From: an uncultured Oceanospirillaceae bacterium
GTDB lineage: Bacteria > Pseudomonadota > Gammaproteobacteria > Pseudomonadales > Balneatricaceae
Reading direction: 5' to 3'
Length of the DNA stretch: 64,000 nt
Assembly (NCBI GenBank): GCA_913057435.1
Contig: CAJXNY010000007.1
Location: 1-64,000, forward strand
Position numbers and translations under genes: made by a program. The notes below the pieces were generated by a model that worked only from the letters and a program-made list of their open reading frames with translations, did not search any database and had not been told where the DNA came from. This document shows, piece by piece, positions 60,941 through 64,000 of this stretch (position 1 is its first letter; each line of letters begins with the position of its first letter).

Positions 60941-62695
60941 TTAGCTATACCAGGACGATGCCAGCTGCTCGTCAGACATCGCCAGGATATCTTCAGCGCC
61001 ATTGAGTACCATTGCGGCGTAACCCTGACAGCGCGGCAGGATCTGCGCCATGTAGAAACGTGCGGTCAGCACTTTCGCCTGCAGGAAGGTTGCATCACCT
61101 TCATCCGTTTGCGCTGCCACCACCGCAGATCGCGCCAGCTGCCAGCCACCGGCCAGCGTGCCCATCAGCATCAGGTAGTTAAACGCAACAGCACCTGGCC
61201 ACTGACGATCTTTAGCCCCTTCTTCAAGCAGCATTGCATTGGCCTCTTTAGCCAGCGCCAGTGCCGCTGCAAAGCGTTCAGCTTCTTTAGCAAAATCACC
61301 CTGCCCTTGCAGCGCAATCAGCGCTTCTTCCATCTCAGCAAACAGTGCCTGCGCCGCAACACCTTTATCGAACAATGTCTTACGGCCCACCAGATCCAGC
61401 GCCTGGATACCATTAGTCCCTTCATAGATCGGCAGAATGCGGGCATCGCGGTAATGCTGGGCAGCACCGGTTTCTTCAATGAAGCCCATCCCACCATGGA
61501 TCTGCACACCCAGCGATGTTACTTCCTGCGCCAGCTCGGTACACCAGCCTTTAACAATCGGCGTCAGCAGCGCTGCACGGGTATTTTCTTCGGCGCTATC
61601 CGTTGCATGGGCAAAGTCCAGACTGGCGCAGGCATCATAGGCCAGGGCACGGCCCGCCTCTGTCAGAGCCTTCATGGTCAGTAACATACGGCGTACATCA
61701 GCATGCTTGAGGATAACCCCCATCTGCTCGCGCTCACCGGCATAGTCCAGTGCATGCTGATACGCACGTTCACTGATCGCCACGCCCTGCAGGCCCACCG
61801 CCAGACGTGCGTTATTCATCATGGTGAACATGCAGGCCAGACCTTTGTTCTCTTCACCCACCAGATACCCGATAGCACCGTCATTATCACCGAAAGCCAT
61901 CACCGCGGTTGGACTGGCATGGATACCCAGCTTATGTTCAAGCGATACACAACGGGCATCGTTGCGCTCACCCAGGCTGCCATCGGCATTGACCATAAAC
62001 TTCGGTACCACAAACAGAGAAATACCCTTCACCCCGGCAGGCGCATCCGGCAGGCGCGCCAGCACCAGGTGGACGATATTATCCGTCATATCGTGTTCAC
62101 CCCAGGTAATAAAGATCTTCTGACCGCTAATCCGGTAGTGATCGCCATCGCGCTCCGCTTTACAGCGGATCGCCGCCAGGTCAGAGCCCGCGCCCGGCTC
62201 GGTCAGATTCATGGTGCCCGTCCATTCACCGCTGATCAGCTGTGGCAGATACGTGGCTTTGAGGGCATCACTACCGTTAACCGAGATTGCCTCAATCGCT
62301 CCCTGACTCAGCAGTGGACACAGACCCCAGGCCATATTGGCGGACTGCCACATCTCCATCACAGGAATCGACAGACTGTAGGGCAGGCCCTGACCACCAT
62401 ATTCAGGATCAAATTGCAGCGAGCCCCAACCGCCTTCAGCAAACTGCTGGTAAGCTTCAGAGAAGCCAGCCGGTGTAGGCACTTCATCACCCACCAGTTT
62501 GACGCCGGTCTCATCACCCACAACGTTTAGTGGTGACAGAACACCACCGGCCAGCTTGGCTGCTTCTTCAAGAATGGCAGAGACCATATCATCACTGGCG
62601 TCTTCGAACTGAGGCAGCTCAGCCAGTTGCGGCAGACGCGCATTATGACGCAGGGCAAACTGCATATCTTTGAGGGGAGCTTTATAATCAGCCAT
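60941..62695 (-). CDS. Acyl-CoA dehydrogenase
   Basis: 584 aa; MNLTEPGAGSDLAAIRCKAERDGDHYRISGQKIFITWGEHD, QIHGGMGFIEETGAAQHYRDARILPIYEGTNGIQALDL. Confidence 0.95.
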   Translation of the reverse strand: MADYKAPLKDMQFALRHNARLPQLAELPQFEDASDDMVSAILEEAAKLAGGVLSPLNVVGDETGVKLVGDEVPTPAGFSEAYQQFAEGGWGSLQFDPEYGGQGLPYSLSIPVMEMWQSANMAWGLCPLLSQGAIEAISVNGSDALKATYLPQLISGEWTGTMNLTEPGAGSDLAAIRCKAERDGDHYRISGQKIFITWGEHDMTDNIVHLVLARLPDAPAGVKGISLFVVPKFMVNADGSLGERNDARCVSLEHKLGIHASPTAVMAFGDNDGAIGYLVGEENKGLACMFTMMNNARLAVGLQGVAISERAYQHALDYAGEREQMGVILKHADVRRMLLTMKALTEAGRALAYDACASLDFAHATDSAEENTRAALLTPIVKGWCTELAQEVTSLGVQIHGGMGFIEETGAAQHYRDARILPIYEGTNGIQALDLVGRKTLFDKGVAAQALFAEMEEALIALQGQGDFAKEAERFAAALALAKEANAMLLEEGAKDRQWPGAVAFNYLMLMGTLAGGWQLARSAVVAAQTDEGDATFLQAKVLTARFYMAQILPRCQGYAAMVLNGAEDILAMSDEQLASSWYS

Positions 62696-63167
62696 GGTTT
62701 TAAGATCCTGTCAGGTTAACTGGCCGGGCCGCAACACTGCCAGCTTACATCTGACAAGACCCAGCCCTCTAGATAAGGGATTACCCCTATCCTACCAGAA
62801 AGCGAACCGGTGTTAAGCGTCAATTAGTCGCGACAGAGCGCGATTTCAGCAGCTAACTGGCTTCTGATCAACCGGCGGTAAACTGCCTTCACCCCACAAT
62901 TCGCACACCGCTGCCGTAAATGCACCCGGATCACAGTAAAACCCTGCCAGAGAACAGGCATCATTCAGCCACCGGCCAGCTTTCTCTTTAGCATTTATAC
63001 ACAGCAATTCAAGGTATATTAATCTGAATGCAGATCCAATCACGGGAACTCTCTCTGTTTTTTATAATATAACGGTAAATTTTACTGATTGAGCAGCTAT
63101 AAAATCACTCCGTCAACAATAAGTCTAATAAGCGTGTTTTAGCACGCAGTTTCCGGAGGACCCTCCC

Positions 63168-64000
63168 TTGCAAGCATTTGTCGATTTTATGAACGGCATC
63201 ATCTGGAGCCCTGCACTGATTTATCTGTGCCTGGGCGCTGGCCTGTTTTACTCCATCATCACCCGCTTCGTACAAGTACGCATGTTTGGTGAAATGTGGA
63301 AGCTCCTGCTCTCTGGCAAAGCCTCAGAACAGGGTATTTCATCTTTCCAGGCACTCGCTGTCTCTCTATCCGGGCGCGTAGGCACCGGTAACATTGCTGG
63401 CGTAGCCGCCGCCATCGGTTTTGGCGGCCCGGGTGCGGTTTTCTGGATGTGGGTTGTCGCCTTCCTGGGCGCCGCAACAGCATACGCAGAATCAACCCTG
63501 GCGCAAATCTATAAAGAAGAACAGGACGGTCAGTACCGGGGCGGCCCTGCTTACTACCTCGAAAAAGCGATGGGCGCCAAGTGGTATGCCTGGATTTTTG
63601 CGATTTCGACCATTCTGGCCTGTGGCCTGTTCCTGCCAGGCGTACAGTCAAACAGTATTGGTAACGCAGCCCAGGCCGCTTTCGGCTCTGGCGCGATGAT
63701 CGATACTGCGATTGGCACCCTGAGTTTCGCCAAAATCATGACCGGTACCATCGTGGTACTGATCCTGGGCTTCATCATCTTCGGTGGCGTTAAGCGTATT
63801 GCTAACTTTACCCAGATTGTGGTGCCATTTATGGCGCTGGCCTACATCATTATCGCTGGCGTTATTGTGCTGCTGAACATCGATATGGTGCCAGGCATCA
63901 TCGGCCAGATTCTTGGCGATGCATTTACCCCGATGGCAGGCATGGGTGCCGCGATTGGCTGGGGCGTAAAACGTGGCGTTTACTCCAACGAAGCCGGTCA
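63168..64000 (+). CDS. Alanine/sodium symporter (AGCS family), truncated by the window end
   Basis: My translation from TTG 63168: LQAFVDFMNGIIWSPALIYLCLGAGLFYSIITRFVQVRMFGEMWK...SGRVGTGNIAGVAAAIGFGGPGAVFWMWVVAFLGAATAYAES; absent from the ORF track because it runs off the window. ATG 63189 is an alternative start. Confidence 0.92.
   Translation, partial: MQAFVDFMNGIIWSPALIYLCLGAGLFYSIITRFVQVRMFGEMWKLLLSGKASEQGISSFQALAVSLSGRVGTGNIAGVAAAIGFGGPGAVFWMWVVAFLGAATAYAESTLAQIYKEEQDGQYRGGPAYYLEKAMGAKWYAWIFAISTILACGLFLPGVQSNSIGNAAQAAFGSGAMIDTAIGTLSFAKIMTGTIVVLILGFIIFGGVKRIANFTQIVVPFMALAYIIIAGVIVLLNIDMVPGIIGQILGDAFTPMAGMGAAIGWGVKRGVYSNEAG

Noticed and set aside
61703-62530. 275-aa plus-strand ORF opposite acyl-CoA dehydrogenase
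   Set aside because: Shadow ORF of a strongly supported coding sequence.
62846-63043. 65-aa minus-strand ORF
   Set aside because: Short, no clear family or ribosome-binding site evidence; possible but not supportable.
63132-63167. Possible leader hairpins before the AGCS symporter (GCGTG-ttttag-CACGC and GGAGG-ac-CCTCC)
   Set aside because: The second has only a 2-nt loop and the first a 5-bp stem; too weak to call a regulatory RNA without covariation.

Overview
The window looks like ordinary chromosomal backbone of a gammaproteobacterium, probably a marine Oceanospirillales/Pseudomonas-like lineage (inferred from gene content and order only; no database search was run). I saw no prophage, IS element, CRISPR array or integron. 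Main landmarks: a partial tRNA-Glu with a good sigma70 promoter at the left edge; perM-like/tusA-like/bepA; MATE and DUF3080 genes; tusA-proQ; rlmM; a complete cbb3 oxidase locus (ccoNOQP, ccoG, ccoH-like, ccoI, ccoS, a SafE/TauE-like gene, hemN, fnr) with recognisable FNR boxes; apt; trhO; trmA; minCDE followed by two tandem paralogous proteins of no family I recognise; a LysR/hppD pair; an RND efflux pair; rlmJ with a TTG start; a run of uncharacterised ORFs at 39.7-41.2 kb; a wrbA/DUF2069/SufS-SufE-fusion operon; an MCP; a YadGH-like ABC exporter and queF; a BCCT transporter/amidohydrolase/LysR module; hisC; a 2-oxopentenoate hydratase-fold protein with an apparent signal peptide; an acyl-CoA dehydrogenase; and a truncated AGCS symporter at the right edge. 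No clear new defence or mobile system is visible. The best candidates for new biology are the min-linked paralog pair (28.7-30.2 kb), the exported hydratase-like protein (60.0 kb), the SufS-SufE fusion (44.0 kb), the BCCT/amidohydrolase/LysR module (51.9-56.6 kb), a candidate FNR site at apt, and a solitary Pseudomonas-REP-like palindrome (57.76 kb).
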